This document shows, in pieces, positions 8,298 to 16,554 of a stretch of 24,933 nucleotides of DNA (position 1 is its first letter; every line of letters begins with the position of its first letter). This DNA comes from Acidobacteriaceae bacterium. Lineage in GTDB: Bacteria > Acidobacteriota > Terriglobia > Terriglobales > Acidobacteriaceae. Location: assembly GCA_009781125.1 (NCBI GenBank), contig WQYS01000004.1, forward strand, positions 1-24,933, read 5' to 3'. Below the pieces are notes generated by a model. It saw only the letters and a program-made list of their open reading frames with translations, was not told the origin of the DNA and made no database searches. The translations under genes and the position numbers were made by a program.

Positions 8298-9554
8298 CTA
8301 CAGAGAAAACCCTGGATAGATAAAGGCACTGCGGATAATTTCAGCATCGACTCCTGAAACGCCGCTGGCCCGCGCGACGTCGTACCAGTGACCAACCTGT
8401 TCGAGCAGGTCAGCAACGATTTTTTCCGCTTCGTCCTTTTCAAGGAGAAAACGTCCATGTTGCGAAAGAAGGTTTTTGGCGTTGGCAAAGCTCCCCTGAT
8501 CGCCGCATTCCATGGCAAGGTCGCGACGCTCCAGTGAAACCACCGGCGATGGAGTCAGGTCATACGCAGGCGAGAGTGTCCAGCGCTGATCCCTGGCGAC
8601 GAAGGCATGGTTTCGCGGATGATCGTCGAGATTGGAGATCAGCGCGTTGAAGCACATTCGGTGGAACAACTCGCTGGCGTCTTTTTTAGGCTCTGCAACG
8701 ATGCGGCGCAGTTCTTCCGCCAGCGTTACATACGACCATTTGGCTCTCGTGGTCATGTCTTCGTCGGCGCGTAGTACCGTAAGTCCGCTAATCATACGTG
8801 CGCGTAGATAGCCTGCATCAGTTTTCTCGCGGTCGAAACGCTTGACGAGCAGCACATCTTTTCCGGCCACGGTTTCGATTCGACTATCAGCGGCATTAAT
8901 CCCGCACCGACGCGCAAGACGAAGCATGGCGTGCTCCACGCGTGGGTAGTTCCACCTGTCATCATGGCGGCTGAACTTGGCTATCCAAAGTCCTTCACTA
9001 TCCTCGACAACAGCCTTGGGACGTGCGCCGCCCATTGATGTTCCGAGGAGCAGTAACTCTTGAACCTGCGGAGCGGCAGGATCGTCTGGGATCTTTTCGT
9101 TGGTCAGTGCCTCGGCCAGTTCCTGAAGCTTTTGCAGGTCGAGAGTCTTATTGAAGGCGCGGCGAGGCGCAGGCGGCGTCTGGTTACGTCCAAAGCCGAG
9201 AGCGCCTGCGCGGTCGTCGGGCGATTCCAGAAGATAATCCATTTCGCCCATGCCCGTCTTTGCGGCGTGTTTGTCGATGACACGGCGGCCCCAGTAGTCG
9301 GGACCGGCATCGCGCAAAGCTCCAAAGACACCCTTCAGTTGCACCGTCTCGTATGTGCGGCGCGATAGCTTCAACGCCACGGGGTCGATCTCCACGGCGC
9401 GAGGATTATCCAGATACGACCTGCCGTAGACGAAACGGCCTAGAGGAACGCCCGTGCGGGTCTGGTCCAGGACGAATCGGCCTGCCGTTACAGGAGAAAG
9501 CTCTCCCGGCAGAGTGATGTAGACGTAACACTCCTGCTCTGTGTTAGAAGTCAT
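8298..9554 (-). CDS. HipA-family serine/threonine kinase toxin, module 1
   Basis: A 418-residue HipA-like kinase. The N-terminal couple_hipA domain covers roughly residues 8-120. The HipA catalytic core carries the glycine/serine loop GTSMGGARPK (171-180), the ATP lysine in IAKF (K193), the catalytic loop SNLDDHPRNH (307-316) and the metal-binding AYDL (330-333). All key residues are intact, so kinase activity is plausible; classical HipA phosphorylates glutamyl-tRNA synthetase and induces dormancy. It overlaps the upstream HTH gene by 11 bp and has a GGAGA ribosome site, so the two are coupled. Such kinases are neutralised by their HipB partner, which also represses the operon. The target here is unknown, because many divergent HipA proteins have other targets. 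Confidence 0.9.
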   Translation of the reverse strand: MTSNTEQECYVYITLPGELSPVTAGRFVLDQTRTGVPLGRFVYGRSYLDNPRAVEIDPVALKLSRRTYETVQLKGVFGALRDAGPDYWGRRVIDKHAAKTGMGEMDYLLESPDDRAGALGFGRNQTPPAPRRAFNKTLDLQKLQELAEALTNEKIPDDPAAPQVQELLLLGTSMGGARPKAVVEDSEGLWIAKFSRHDDRWNYPRVEHAMLRLARRCGINAADSRIETVAGKDVLLVKRFDREKTDAGYLRARMISGLTVLRADEDMTTRAKWSYVTLAEELRRIVAEPKKDASELFHRMCFNALISNLDDHPRNHAFVARDQRWTLSPAYDLTPSPVVSLERRDLAMECGDQGSFANAKNLLSQHGRFLLEKDEAEKIVADLLEQVGHWYDVARASGVSGVDAEIIRSAFIYPGFSL

Positions 9555-9885
9555 TGTCGAGTTCTCCGCTCCTGCGTGCGCGACGATTTTCTCGGCGGGA
9601 TGCCAATGCTACTCCTACTTCATCCTTGAGCGGATCGGCGAGTTCCTCGAAGGGCGAGAGCAGATCGTAGGCCCAGAGCAGCGCGGTATAGATGCCGATG
9701 CCGGTGGACACTTTGCCATTCTCGGCGTCCATGACGGCACGCCGCCCGGTCCCGATCTTTTCGGCGGCTTCTTCGATGGTCACTCTGCGCCGGACACGGG
9801 CCGTGCGGAGGTTCGTGCCAATCCTTTTGATGGCCTGCTCCACTGGGTACGGCGGTGCGGCTAATAGCTGGTTACGAGCATTCAT
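9544..9885 (-). CDS. HipB-like HTH antitoxin/repressor, module 1
   Basis: A 113-residue protein with an XRE-type helix-turn-helix at about residues 18-75 (IGTNLRTARVRRRVTIEEAA, then GTGRRAVMDAENGK). Its position directly before hipA1, with an 11-bp overlap, is that of a HipB antitoxin. The C-terminal tail is arginine-rich. A GAGGGG ribosome site lies only 2-3 nt before the ATG, unusually close. A palindrome just upstream (9898-9920) is a likely operator for autorepression. Confidence 0.88.
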   Translation of the reverse strand: MNARNQLLAAPPYPVEQAIKRIGTNLRTARVRRRVTIEEAAEKIGTGRRAVMDAENGKVSTGIGIYTALLWAYDLLSPFEELADPLKDEVGVALASRRENRRARRSGELDNDF

Positions 9886-9897
9886 ATCCCCTCAAAA

Positions 9898-9920
9898 GCA
9901 TATTACACCATTTTATATGC
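9898..9920. promoter_or_regulatory. Palindrome before hipB module 1, putative operator
   Basis: Arms GCATAT (9898-9903) and ATATGC (9915-9920) are exact complements spaced by 11 bp. They sit 12 bp upstream of the hipB-like start on the minus strand. HipB proteins typically bind spaced palindromes near their own promoter, so this is a reasoned operator candidate. Confidence 0.5.
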
Positions 9921-10201
9921 CATTAAAGAATCACAAGCTGCATATACATAGCAATGAACGACCGCGCCGTAAGCGATGGGGTATTGAACCCGTCTTTTCG
10001 AGTAAACAGTATTCCCGTTCAGGCCGATTCTACGAATCGCCCACACACACTAACAAACTGCCTCGACGACTCCTTGTCGCCGAATCTTCTGGTTCGGTAC
10101 GAAGAGTCTTCTTGTTTCACACAGAACGGACGCCAACGAACATCGAAATTACTCCAGGCAACCTGTGGCTGCAGACATACGCGAAACCCCATGACTATAG
10201 A
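9921..10201. other. Intergenic stretch between HipBA modules 2 and 1, no gene seen
   Basis: No protein gene can be supported. Plus-strand frames (for example 9954-10238) lack a domain and a ribosome site. Short hairpins such as CGATTC-TAC-GAATCG near 10025-10039 are present. On the minus strand a 14-nt stretch at 9978-9991 resembles a tRNA T-arm but has no tRNA around it. This may be decayed mobile DNA. Confidence 0.4.
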
Positions 10202-11494
10202 TCAAAACAACTGCAAGTCCTTCGCAATACGATCTTGAAGAGTTGGCAAGAGATTCGCCTGCCGAGCGTATTCTGACCAGTTGTCGATAGCGGCGCGTAT
10301 ATCCGACAAGGCGTGCGCGGGTCTCCTGATTCCGAAACGGTCGGCGACTGCCATCATATCTTCCCTGGCAATATCGTTGAACTTCTGATTGACGCTCATC
10401 AGGTGCTGGTAGGTCCATTCGCCGCTTGAGTTATACGCATGAGTAACGTCGTAGGCCGGAGCGAGATTCCATGCGGCTCCCTGCCGCAGGATAAATGCAA
10501 AGTTCTTTGTATGATCGTCGCAGTTACGAGCCATAACGTTGAAGGCCATGCGACGGAAGATCTGCGACATGGCGTCATCGTCCAGCCCCAGCTTGGCCGC
10601 CGTCATAAACAGTTGGGAGTAATCATGCGTGCCGCGCAGCCGAAAATCCAGATGGTTCATCGCGCAGAGCGTTTGCAGATGATGCTTCCGAGTCTTGCCA
10701 TCGACCACCTCGCGGTCGAAGCGTTTCGTCATAAAGTGAGCGCGTCCGTTCTCTTCGAGCAAACGTGAGTCGGACATTCGTATACCGGCAGCCTGCGCCA
10801 TCAGATAGTACGCATATTCGATCCGGCCATACCCTTCGCCGGTTCCAAGCTCTTTATCCTGGCCCACGCCATCGAACTTCAACAGCCAGTGCTCAAATCC
10901 CGGAGCCGCATCGAACTGCCCGCTTCGCACCTCGTCCGTCTGGGGATTCCATGCAATCACAGCCTTCGCTCTCGCTCCGCCTGCGGAGGTTCCCACTCTG
11001 ATGATGTTGGCGAGAGCGGCCTTGGCCTCACGGTCGGCGGAGAACGTTCCCTGTACAAGATGCCGCGCCTCTTCGACCAAAACCTTCATCTCAATCGGAG
11101 CCGAGCTTTCGCTGTGAGCGCCTCTCGCAGGCCGAAACTCCAGCGCTCCCATGCCTCTCTTCCCCATATACGCGAGGCGGTCAGGCACGGTGATGGAACT
11201 TTTATCGACGCCCTTCTGCGCCATCCAGGCATCGATCAGGGCATTGCCAAAGTCGTCAGGGAGAGAGTCTGCCAGAAGGGCCGGGAGCCGAGAGTACGTT
11301 GCCTCCGGCAGCGCCGGAAAGACGAAGGTCGAGCGCACATCCGTCAGCGGCATATGAAATGGCGCTAACTCCGTGCCGGTTCTCTTCCAGGCCGGATCAT
11401 ATTCAAAGGCGTAATACCCAACGGAAGGATCAAGCGCGACGGCCCCCACCAGCCGTCCCCAGGCGTGAACCTCGATGACCGATACATCTTTCAT
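10202..11494 (-). CDS. HipA-family kinase toxin, module 2
   Basis: A 430-residue HipA-like kinase, clearly diverged from module 1. The N-terminal domain includes the DSLPDDFGNALIDAW helix region (about 76-90) and GKRGMGALEF (111-120). The core has the loop GTSAGGARAK (168-177), the ATP-binding LLKFDG (204-209), the catalytic loop RNCDDHTKN (323-331) and AYDV (347-350). The catalytic residues look intact. The start overlaps the stop of the upstream HTH gene by 4 bp (ATGA) with a GAGG ribosome site. The gene order antitoxin-toxin is the canonical HipBA order. The substrate cannot be read from the sequence. Confidence 0.9.
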   Translation of the reverse strand: MKDVSVIEVHAWGRLVGAVALDPSVGYYAFEYDPAWKRTGTELAPFHMPLTDVRSTFVFPALPEATYSRLPALLADSLPDDFGNALIDAWMAQKGVDKSSITVPDRLAYMGKRGMGALEFRPARGAHSESSAPIEMKVLVEEARHLVQGTFSADREAKAALANIIRVGTSAGGARAKAVIAWNPQTDEVRSGQFDAAPGFEHWLLKFDGVGQDKELGTGEGYGRIEYAYYLMAQAAGIRMSDSRLLEENGRAHFMTKRFDREVVDGKTRKHHLQTLCAMNHLDFRLRGTHDYSQLFMTAAKLGLDDDAMSQIFRRMAFNVMARNCDDHTKNFAFILRQGAAWNLAPAYDVTHAYNSSGEWTYQHLMSVNQKFNDIAREDMMAVADRFGIRRPAHALSDIRAAIDNWSEYARQANLLPTLQDRIAKDLQLF

Positions 11495-11814
11495 GATTGT
11501 CTGGCCTCGTTACAGGATCGGCGCACACGGCGGCGTGGACGGTTGGCGTGACGCATGAGAGCCAATGGACTAACGGAAGGCGTCGGCGCAAGCATACGCA
11601 GACCCTCCAGGGAGTTGAGAGCCTTCAGCACCCGCACGAGCGTTTCAACGCTGGAACCGCGTCCAGTCTCGAGGTTTCTCAGCGCCTTCACCGAAATTCC
11701 GGCTTTGTCCGCCGTAGTGATCTGGTCGAGATTCTTAGAGATGCGGAGTTCTCGAAGCTGACCTCCCAGAACGGCCTGCAACTCAACGGGAGACATAAAT
11801 AATACATCTTCCAT
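11491..11814 (-). CDS. HipB-like XRE-family antitoxin, module 2
   Basis: A 107-residue XRE-type helix-turn-helix protein: LGGQLRELRISKNLDQITTA, then AGISVKALRNLETGRGSS (HTH about residues 15-70), with a very basic C-terminus (RPRRRVRRS). It is coupled to hipA2 by a 4-bp overlap. Two starts are possible: the ATG at 11814 has no ribosome site, and the in-frame ATG at 11796 (MSPVELQ) has GGAAG about 11 nt upstream. The HTH is intact either way. An AT-rich palindrome at 11862-11883 probably serves autoregulation. Confidence 0.87.
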   Translation of the reverse strand: MEDVLFMSPVELQAVLGGQLRELRISKNLDQITTADKAGISVKALRNLETGRGSSVETLVRVLKALNSLEGLRMLAPTPSVSPLALMRHANRPRRRVRRSCNEARQS

Positions 11815-11861
11815 AAAGGAATAATAATACCGATTATGTCGTAATTACAAGTTTACAGGCA

Positions 11862-11883
11862 TTAATATACCTATAAATATTAA
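11862..11883. promoter_or_regulatory. AT-rich palindrome before hipB module 2, putative operator
   Basis: TTAATAT (11862-11868) and ATATTAA (11877-11883) are exact 7-bp complements with an 8-bp spacer, an arrangement like the N8-spaced operators of HipB. It lies 48-69 bp upstream of the hipB2 start, in promoter range. The function is inferred. Confidence 0.5.
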
Positions 11884-11896
11884 CGATTTAATGGCG

Positions 11897-12140
11897 TCAG
11901 CCAGCCCCAGTACAGAGCGATATGTGTCTTTTCATGCCAGAGTTACCGAGCAGCAAGAAATCCCCCTGCGTGTCGGATGCTCATATCGCGCCAATTTCAA
12001 TACCAGCGTTTTGTTGAGCGAAGGGACGGCTATGTAGTCGAAGGTGTCCAGGCTCTTCACCACATAGTACAGTGCCTGACGAATACGCCGCTCGGTGAAC
12101 CGCAACTCGCAGTCGAATAGAGAGAAAATCCATGGCGCTC
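11897..12140 (-). pseudogene. IS21-type istB (transposition helper ATPase) remnant, frameshifted
   Basis: Minus-strand translation gives an IstB-like segment: ERRIRQA, then a K-S-L-D-T-F-D-Y stretch, AVPSLNKTLVLKLARYE and RR. After a frameshift it continues in another frame as LLLGNSGMKRH, matching the IstB pattern LNK..VLELAR.E...RRENV..LGxSGTGKTH. The Walker A region is degenerate (SGMKRH for SGTGKTH), and a stop at 11897-11899 ends the homology. Only the segment from before the linker to Walker A remains; istA and the rest of istB are absent. It lies between HipBA module 2 and the 3' end of the GHKL ATPase gene. It marks past insertion activity at the edge of the core cluster. Confidence 0.75.
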
Positions 12141-13722
12141 AATAGTTTCGTCTCTTTGGTCCGCGTTTAAAGGTTCTTGCGAGACGCTTCAATATACGGT
12201 CTACCATCTCTTGGGATTTTTCGATGTCAGACTGCGATTCGTGGATTGAGTGAAATACTTCAATGAGCAATGAGCGTTGTCCAGATGTAAAGGTGTTGAG
12301 TGCGGAACTCGTCCCGCTGCGGTCCTGCACATGAGCGAGACGTTTTCGAAGTTTCTTAATAACCTTTTGGTACTTGTCTTGCCGATCATTGCTGATCGAT
12401 GCCCGCTTGATCCATTGTTCAATCTGTTCCATGTCGCGGACTAGCTGTACTGCTGCTCTCGAAGCGGAGGATTCGCCTAGTCCTGACCGTGCTAGCACTT
12501 TCAGCTTTCTTTCACAGTCTGTCAATCCAACATCGATTTTACGCTGAAGGTTACGCTGGATTGAACTCGCGCGGCACCGTTGAGCAATATCACGAGTGTG
12601 AGGTGCTAGGTGGTTCGTCAGGTCTAGAAAGAACGCATTCTGTTCAAAATGATCCCGTCTGCCATTCGGAAGAATACGTGGATCAATCACATGTGTCTCG
12701 GCAACACACCACGCATTAAAGCGCGACTCGGGAAATAGCGGCATAAGAAGATCGTTATCACCAACTTGTATGTCACCTACGCGAAATCTCCAACCGTCTA
12801 CGAGCGATGCAGATGGCAAAGCGCCTTTATAATCGGAATGGAGGACCCAAGACACAGCAGATGTGTCACCATCACGACCGGGTGTACAGATTGTAGTCAA
12901 CTCATGGAAACGAGTCTCGCCCACTTTCCCGATAGCAGTGGAATTACGATGAGGCCGGAACACTCTGCCAATGCCGTCAATTTCGATATTGATCGTGCTT
13001 GTCCGCACTCCGTGAGAATGCAATAACGATGTGATTTGTTCCGCAAACTGAAATTCTGGGTGGAATGGCACCGGCGCAACTTGTGCCAAATAATTGAATA
13101 CTGCCTCTCGATTGAGTAATCGGTCGTCTCTATGTCTGACAACACCGTTCAACTCCACTTCAAAGAAACGTGCTGGCCAGTCGTGCCTCTCTACCTCTCG
13201 AACCTCAACGCTGTTACCGACAATATCCTTAAGATCCTTGGTTTCGGTCGAGCGCAGCATTGAGCGAACGTCCCTAGCACTCCAACGGAGTTCGTGAACT
13301 GTTTTTTCTCCTTCCTGTCGAGACCGAAAGATCACCTCCTGCGCAAACGCAAGGCCCGCCAACCGTCCTACGCCCCGAAACCCTCGCGCTGCTGTGCCGC
13401 GTTTTTTGCTGCCCCCCAACGCAGTAAGTCTGTCTGCAAAATCGTCTGCCTTCAGTCCGATTCCATTATCCCTGATGATTATGGTACGAGCATTGGGGTC
13501 AATCTTGACCAATACTTTACCAACATCACTTGTAACTCCGGCAACTCTAGCAGAATCGATGGCATCTGCCGAGTTTTGGATATACTCGCGATACATCGCC
13601 ATAGGGTCGATGTACATGGAACTACTCAACAACTCTAGAATATCCTTCCCCACAAGGAGTGGATGCTCAGGACGGCTCCATGATACATCAGGTTTGTTAA
13701 TAGCAACTAAAGTGGCTGTCAT
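12139..13722 (-). CDS. GHKL-fold (Hsp90/MutL/MORC-like) ATPase of the core cluster
   Basis: A 527-residue protein with an N-terminal GHKL ATPase domain. The N-box EYIQNSADAI has the Mg-binding Asn at 50, the G1 box DNGIG lies at 85-89, and the glycine-rich lid GFRGVGRLAGLAF at 114-126. The arrangement is that of Hsp90-like and MORC/MutL-like ATPases, which clamp or dimerise on ATP binding. The C-terminal part (about 400-525) is charged and helix-rich and may be coiled coil. Its start overlaps the radical SAM stop by 4 bp (ATGA) with a GAGGT ribosome site, making it the last gene of the leftward arm. GHKL ATPases of this kind are known in restriction-modification contexts (work of Iyer, Abhiman and Aravind on MutL/MORC homologs). 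The role here, probably an ATP-gated clamp in restriction, is inference. There is no nuclease motif that I can see. Confidence 0.85.
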   Translation of the reverse strand: MTATLVAINKPDVSWSRPEHPLLVGKDILELLSSSMYIDPMAMYREYIQNSADAIDSARVAGVTSDVGKVLVKIDPNARTIIIRDNGIGLKADDFADRLTALGGSKKRGTAARGFRGVGRLAGLAFAQEVIFRSRQEGEKTVHELRWSARDVRSMLRSTETKDLKDIVGNSVEVREVERHDWPARFFEVELNGVVRHRDDRLLNREAVFNYLAQVAPVPFHPEFQFAEQITSLLHSHGVRTSTINIEIDGIGRVFRPHRNSTAIGKVGETRFHELTTICTPGRDGDTSAVSWVLHSDYKGALPSASLVDGWRFRVGDIQVGDNDLLMPLFPESRFNAWCVAETHVIDPRILPNGRRDHFEQNAFFLDLTNHLAPHTRDIAQRCRASSIQRNLQRKIDVGLTDCERKLKVLARSGLGESSASRAAVQLVRDMEQIEQWIKRASISNDRQDKYQKVIKKLRKRLAHVQDRSGTSSALNTFTSGQRSLLIEVFHSIHESQSDIEKSQEMVDRILKRLARTFKRGPKRRNY

Positions 13723-15314
13723 GCAGGTGCTACCTCGGTAGATATTGTTTCAGTTTCAAGGTCTTCGTCCGACAAGCCCGCGTCCTCGACTCGCTCCTCG
13801 TCAGGTATAGATTCATATTCAATATCCTTTTGAAGCGAGGAAATTCGAGCCTCGTCCACCTTCGGCAATGGTTTGTAAAAGTCCAAAATCGTTCGCAATC
13901 TACGATTGCTGGTTCGTTGTGGAAGCTTATCCATGTCTTTTGGGCCAACAGAAGATAGAAGGTCGAGTAGGTCTTTCCGCTCACTCGATGAAAGACGTTG
14001 AAAACTGGTGTTAAATTCCGCAAACTCCGCTTTCCCGCCGTAGCGCTCATACCATACACGATGGAATATGAAATGGTGTGGCCAAAGGAGTATCTCCTCA
14101 AATTTGTTTGGCGAGTCGCCAAACGCGTGCTCAAAGAATTTTGGAGCACCACTCACAATACCATGAGTAGCCTGCAAAATGATCTGCATAGAGCGCAATT
14201 GATATCGGGTCCAGTTCTCTCCGACGTGTGACCGATTACGTAGGTCTGTGGGCTGAAAACGCATAGGGAATGACCATATTCGAATTTTCAATTCCTCATT
14301 AAGTGCCACGTTTAAACTCATGCGCTCAAACAGGTCAGCGGGAGAATCGTGGAAGTTGTACAACATATAATTCGATAGCTCTGTGAGTCCAAAAGAATGT
14401 GCATAGCGGATTGCTTGCTCATAGGATTTGCGGACACCAATTTGATCGAAGGCGATACGTAGAGGCTTGAGGCAGATTGTCGAGAGTTCACGTAGGTACA
14501 TTGGGTCTTTGCATAAAATTCTTGCGTCTACACCCTGATTAAAATCAACTCGACGCTGTACCGGAACTCGACCGCGATGTAATTTTGCACCGGGGCCGAA
14601 TCCAAGATCACGTATCTCAGCGATTATCTCTTTGAAACGAGGTGAGGCAACGACATTGTTGTCCATCAACGTTAGGTCTTTTTTGGGGCCGTAGAGTTGA
14701 TCTATACCCTGAACGGTTGCCGTAATAGATTCAACATCTCGTTGATCACCTTCGAGTTTTGGAACACCACAAAAGCTGCACTTTCTTATGCATCCGCGAG
14801 AAGCATACATGAAATACGCATCATGGACGGGATACTTGTACGATATCTGATCGAGGATGCTGTAGTCGGGGATCATATCTTCAATAGGCTTACTAAAACG
14901 ATCATCGGCGTAGAGTTCATCTGAAAAGTCATCCAACTGGAGCGCGACTGCAGGTGGATCACTGAGGAGTCCCTTGATGAATCGAATTCCATGCCAGCGG
15001 GATACCTTCAGAAACTCTCCGGGCATCAGCGACGCAGCAATGCCGCCCACAAATATTTTGCTTGTGAATCCATTGGCGGCTTCAAGCGCAAAATCTATGC
15101 TCTTGGAAATTCTGTCGAATTCAAACGAGAATAGCGTAGTCACATAAATTCGGTCCCAGGCGATGGAAAGGACAGAATCGTCTTCTCCTTTGACGAATCT
15201 GACTTGATCGTTCTTGCCACGCGGCCCGTGGTATTGCGCTATTTTCATCAAGCCAAGAGGCGGATACTTATTCTTGTAACCAGGTTCAATAAGTAAAATA
15301 TTTTTCCCGGCCAT
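13719..15314 (-). CDS. Radical SAM enzyme with B12-binding-like N-terminal region
   Basis: 531 residues. The N-terminus (NILLIEP-x5-YPPLGLMKIAQY, then FVGGIAASLMPGEF near 88-101) has the look of the Rossmann-like domain that precedes many B12-type radical SAM enzymes, but no DxHxxG cobalamin-ligand motif is seen. The iron-sulfur motif follows as C175-x3-C179-x2-C182 in ASRGCIRKCSFCG, the normal CxxxCxxC spacing. The rest is a TIM-barrel-like core and a C-terminal extension ending in an acidic tail. It should generate a 5'-deoxyadenosyl radical for an unknown reaction. The gene is sandwiched between the DGQHR gene (1-bp overlap) and the GHKL gene (4-bp overlap), so its substrate is probably linked to DNA or nucleotide modification. 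That link is inference. An AAGGTGG ribosome site supports this start. Confidence 0.88.
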   Translation of the reverse strand: MAGKNILLIEPGYKNKYPPLGLMKIAQYHGPRGKNDQVRFVKGEDDSVLSIAWDRIYVTTLFSFEFDRISKSIDFALEAANGFTSKIFVGGIAASLMPGEFLKVSRWHGIRFIKGLLSDPPAVALQLDDFSDELYADDRFSKPIEDMIPDYSILDQISYKYPVHDAYFMYASRGCIRKCSFCGVPKLEGDQRDVESITATVQGIDQLYGPKKDLTLMDNNVVASPRFKEIIAEIRDLGFGPGAKLHRGRVPVQRRVDFNQGVDARILCKDPMYLRELSTICLKPLRIAFDQIGVRKSYEQAIRYAHSFGLTELSNYMLYNFHDSPADLFERMSLNVALNEELKIRIWSFPMRFQPTDLRNRSHVGENWTRYQLRSMQIILQATHGIVSGAPKFFEHAFGDSPNKFEEILLWPHHFIFHRVWYERYGGKAEFAEFNTSFQRLSSSERKDLLDLLSSVGPKDMDKLPQRTSNRRLRTILDFYKPLPKVDEARISSLQKDIEYESIPDEERVEDAGLSDEDLETETISTEVAPA

Positions 15315-16372
15315 CAGTGCACCACCTTAAGTTGGCGCTTATGGCGCTTATCTCGCAGAATGCTAACAACAGAAGCGACCCCACCTTCTCCGCCGAATCC
15401 CTTTAGAGGCCCTTTGTTGCTCCAATCAATCTCTGAAATGAACTCTGCCAGTTTTGCCGTAAAGTACCGCTTGTCGCAATTTAAACCACTACACTCTGTA
15501 TACAGGTCCCCAGCTATAACCATGAGTGCATAGACACCGACACCTTTGTTGATAAGCGAATGACGAGGATTGTCCCATGACTCCCTCAACACTTCGGCCA
15601 CCGCAGACCAAAAGTCCAAGACAATACGAGTTGAGATATCAGCAGAATGTTTTTTGTGGATTTTCGTTTGTGCCAGAAAATGTTTGATAGCTTTTTGCAT
15701 GGTACGGAGTGATGCTCGACGCATGAGTCCGGACGTACTTGATCCTCCCAAGTCGAGTTGACGATACCAAGGCGACTCAGTGTTGTTATTAAGATGAAGC
15801 GCTATAAACAGTTCCGGCCTTTCAGACGCGAGGTCGGTCGCCAACGTCGCATCATGGAAGTCCAAAAGGCTAGTGCTGAGGCCCTTCGCCTTGCTGTTGA
15901 TCACGTTGAAAACTTCCATCTCTTCTCGTTCCGTTAGCCCTAGGAAACACATGAAAGGAAGCTCAATCTCAACGTCATTCAAATAGCCGAGACGATGTTG
16001 ACAATCGACTTGAGTCAACAATTTCCCCGCGTCACCTTTAATCACGAGCCTTGCTGTCCCGTTCGTGCTTTGGCTTAGTCGCCATGCACCATCGCTTCGT
16101 GGACGGGCATTGAATGTGAGCGGGATCGTTGCGCTGTTCTCTTGTTGTATGTATTTACGAAAGTCAAGACTGTGTTGAGAATTGAAACGGCGCTGGTATC
16201 CATGCCCCGTGTCTTCGTTGAGCACGTCGGCATAACTGATTGAATATAGGACGTTTGCAGGAGCAAACCCGAGCAAGACCTTTCGATTGGCCGACCTTCC
16301 AATAATTCCTGAAATTTGGACCGGCACAATTGATTTGTCATGCGATGCAAAAATAGCAGCCATTTGCTGCAT
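15314..16372 (-). CDS. DGQHR-domain (DndB-like) protein
   Basis: A 352-residue protein of the DGQHR family. The signature appears as VDCQHRLGYL (D123-C-Q-H-R127), with Cys in place of the usual Gly. Upstream is a QRRFNSQHSLDFRKYI segment (about 60-75), the typical partner-region motif. Downstream is an E-M-E-V-F-N-V-I-N-S-K-A-K-G-L-S-T-S-L-L-D-F segment, also family-typical. The family includes DndB, the regulator linked to DNA phosphorothioation islands. No other dnd modification gene is seen here, so the protein is DndB-like by domain only. It is the first gene of the leftward arm, reading out of the shared control region and overlapping the radical SAM start by 1 bp. An alternative ATG at 16363 is equally plausible; neither has a strong ribosome site. 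Confidence 0.83.
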   Translation of the reverse strand: MQQMAAIFASHDKSIVPVQISGIIGRSANRKVLLGFAPANVLYSISYADVLNEDTGHGYQRRFNSQHSLDFRKYIQQENSATIPLTFNARPRSDGAWRLSQSTNGTARLVIKGDAGKLLTQVDCQHRLGYLNDVEIELPFMCFLGLTEREEMEVFNVINSKAKGLSTSLLDFHDATLATDLASERPELFIALHLNNNTESPWYRQLDLGGSSTSGLMRRASLRTMQKAIKHFLAQTKIHKKHSADISTRIVLDFWSAVAEVLRESWDNPRHSLINKGVGVYALMVIAGDLYTECSGLNCDKRYFTAKLAEFISEIDWSNKGPLKGFGGEGGVASVVSILRDKRHKRQLKVVH

Positions 16373-16554
16373 TTTTGCTGGAATTTAAATGCATGTCAAG
16401 CAAAAAATTCTCAGTGTAACCTTTGTTCCTAATCGGACGCCACGAGATCAAATTTTTAATCGGTTACGAGTTTTCTTGAAAATCACGTTCCGTTCGTGAC
16501 AAAATTCTCGCATACAGATGCATGAGGAAGTTTGCTTCACTATGTGAGGGAAGA
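16373..16554. promoter_or_regulatory. Divergent control region of the core cluster
   Basis: A 182-bp AT-rich gap from which the two arms of the core cluster diverge. It contains a dyad TCACG-N7-CGTGA (16483-16487 and 16495-16499) that encloses a tandem CGTTC repeat. TTGAAA at 16476-16481 is followed, at near-normal spacing, by the weak CAAAAT at 16500-16505 as a rightward promoter candidate. One of the cluster's own DNA-binding proteins (DGQHR or ParB-like) may act here; DndB is a repressor in its own system. Promoter and operator calls are tentative. Confidence 0.45.

Noticed and set aside
8219..8518. 99-codon minus-strand frame overlapping the 3' end of hipA1
   Set aside because: It is an out-of-frame shadow of the HipA kinase gene on the same strand.
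9978..9991. Minus-strand T-arm-like sequence (GGGTTCAATACCC)
   Set aside because: There is no matching anticodon arm or acceptor stem around it, so it is a chance hairpin or a remnant too small to call.
9954..10276. Plus-strand frames between and into HipA module 2
   Set aside because: No ribosome site or domain, and they run into the antisense of hipA2.
10889..11368. 159-codon plus-strand frame opposite hipA2
   Set aside because: It is antisense to an intact kinase gene, with Arg/Ser-rich low-information composition.
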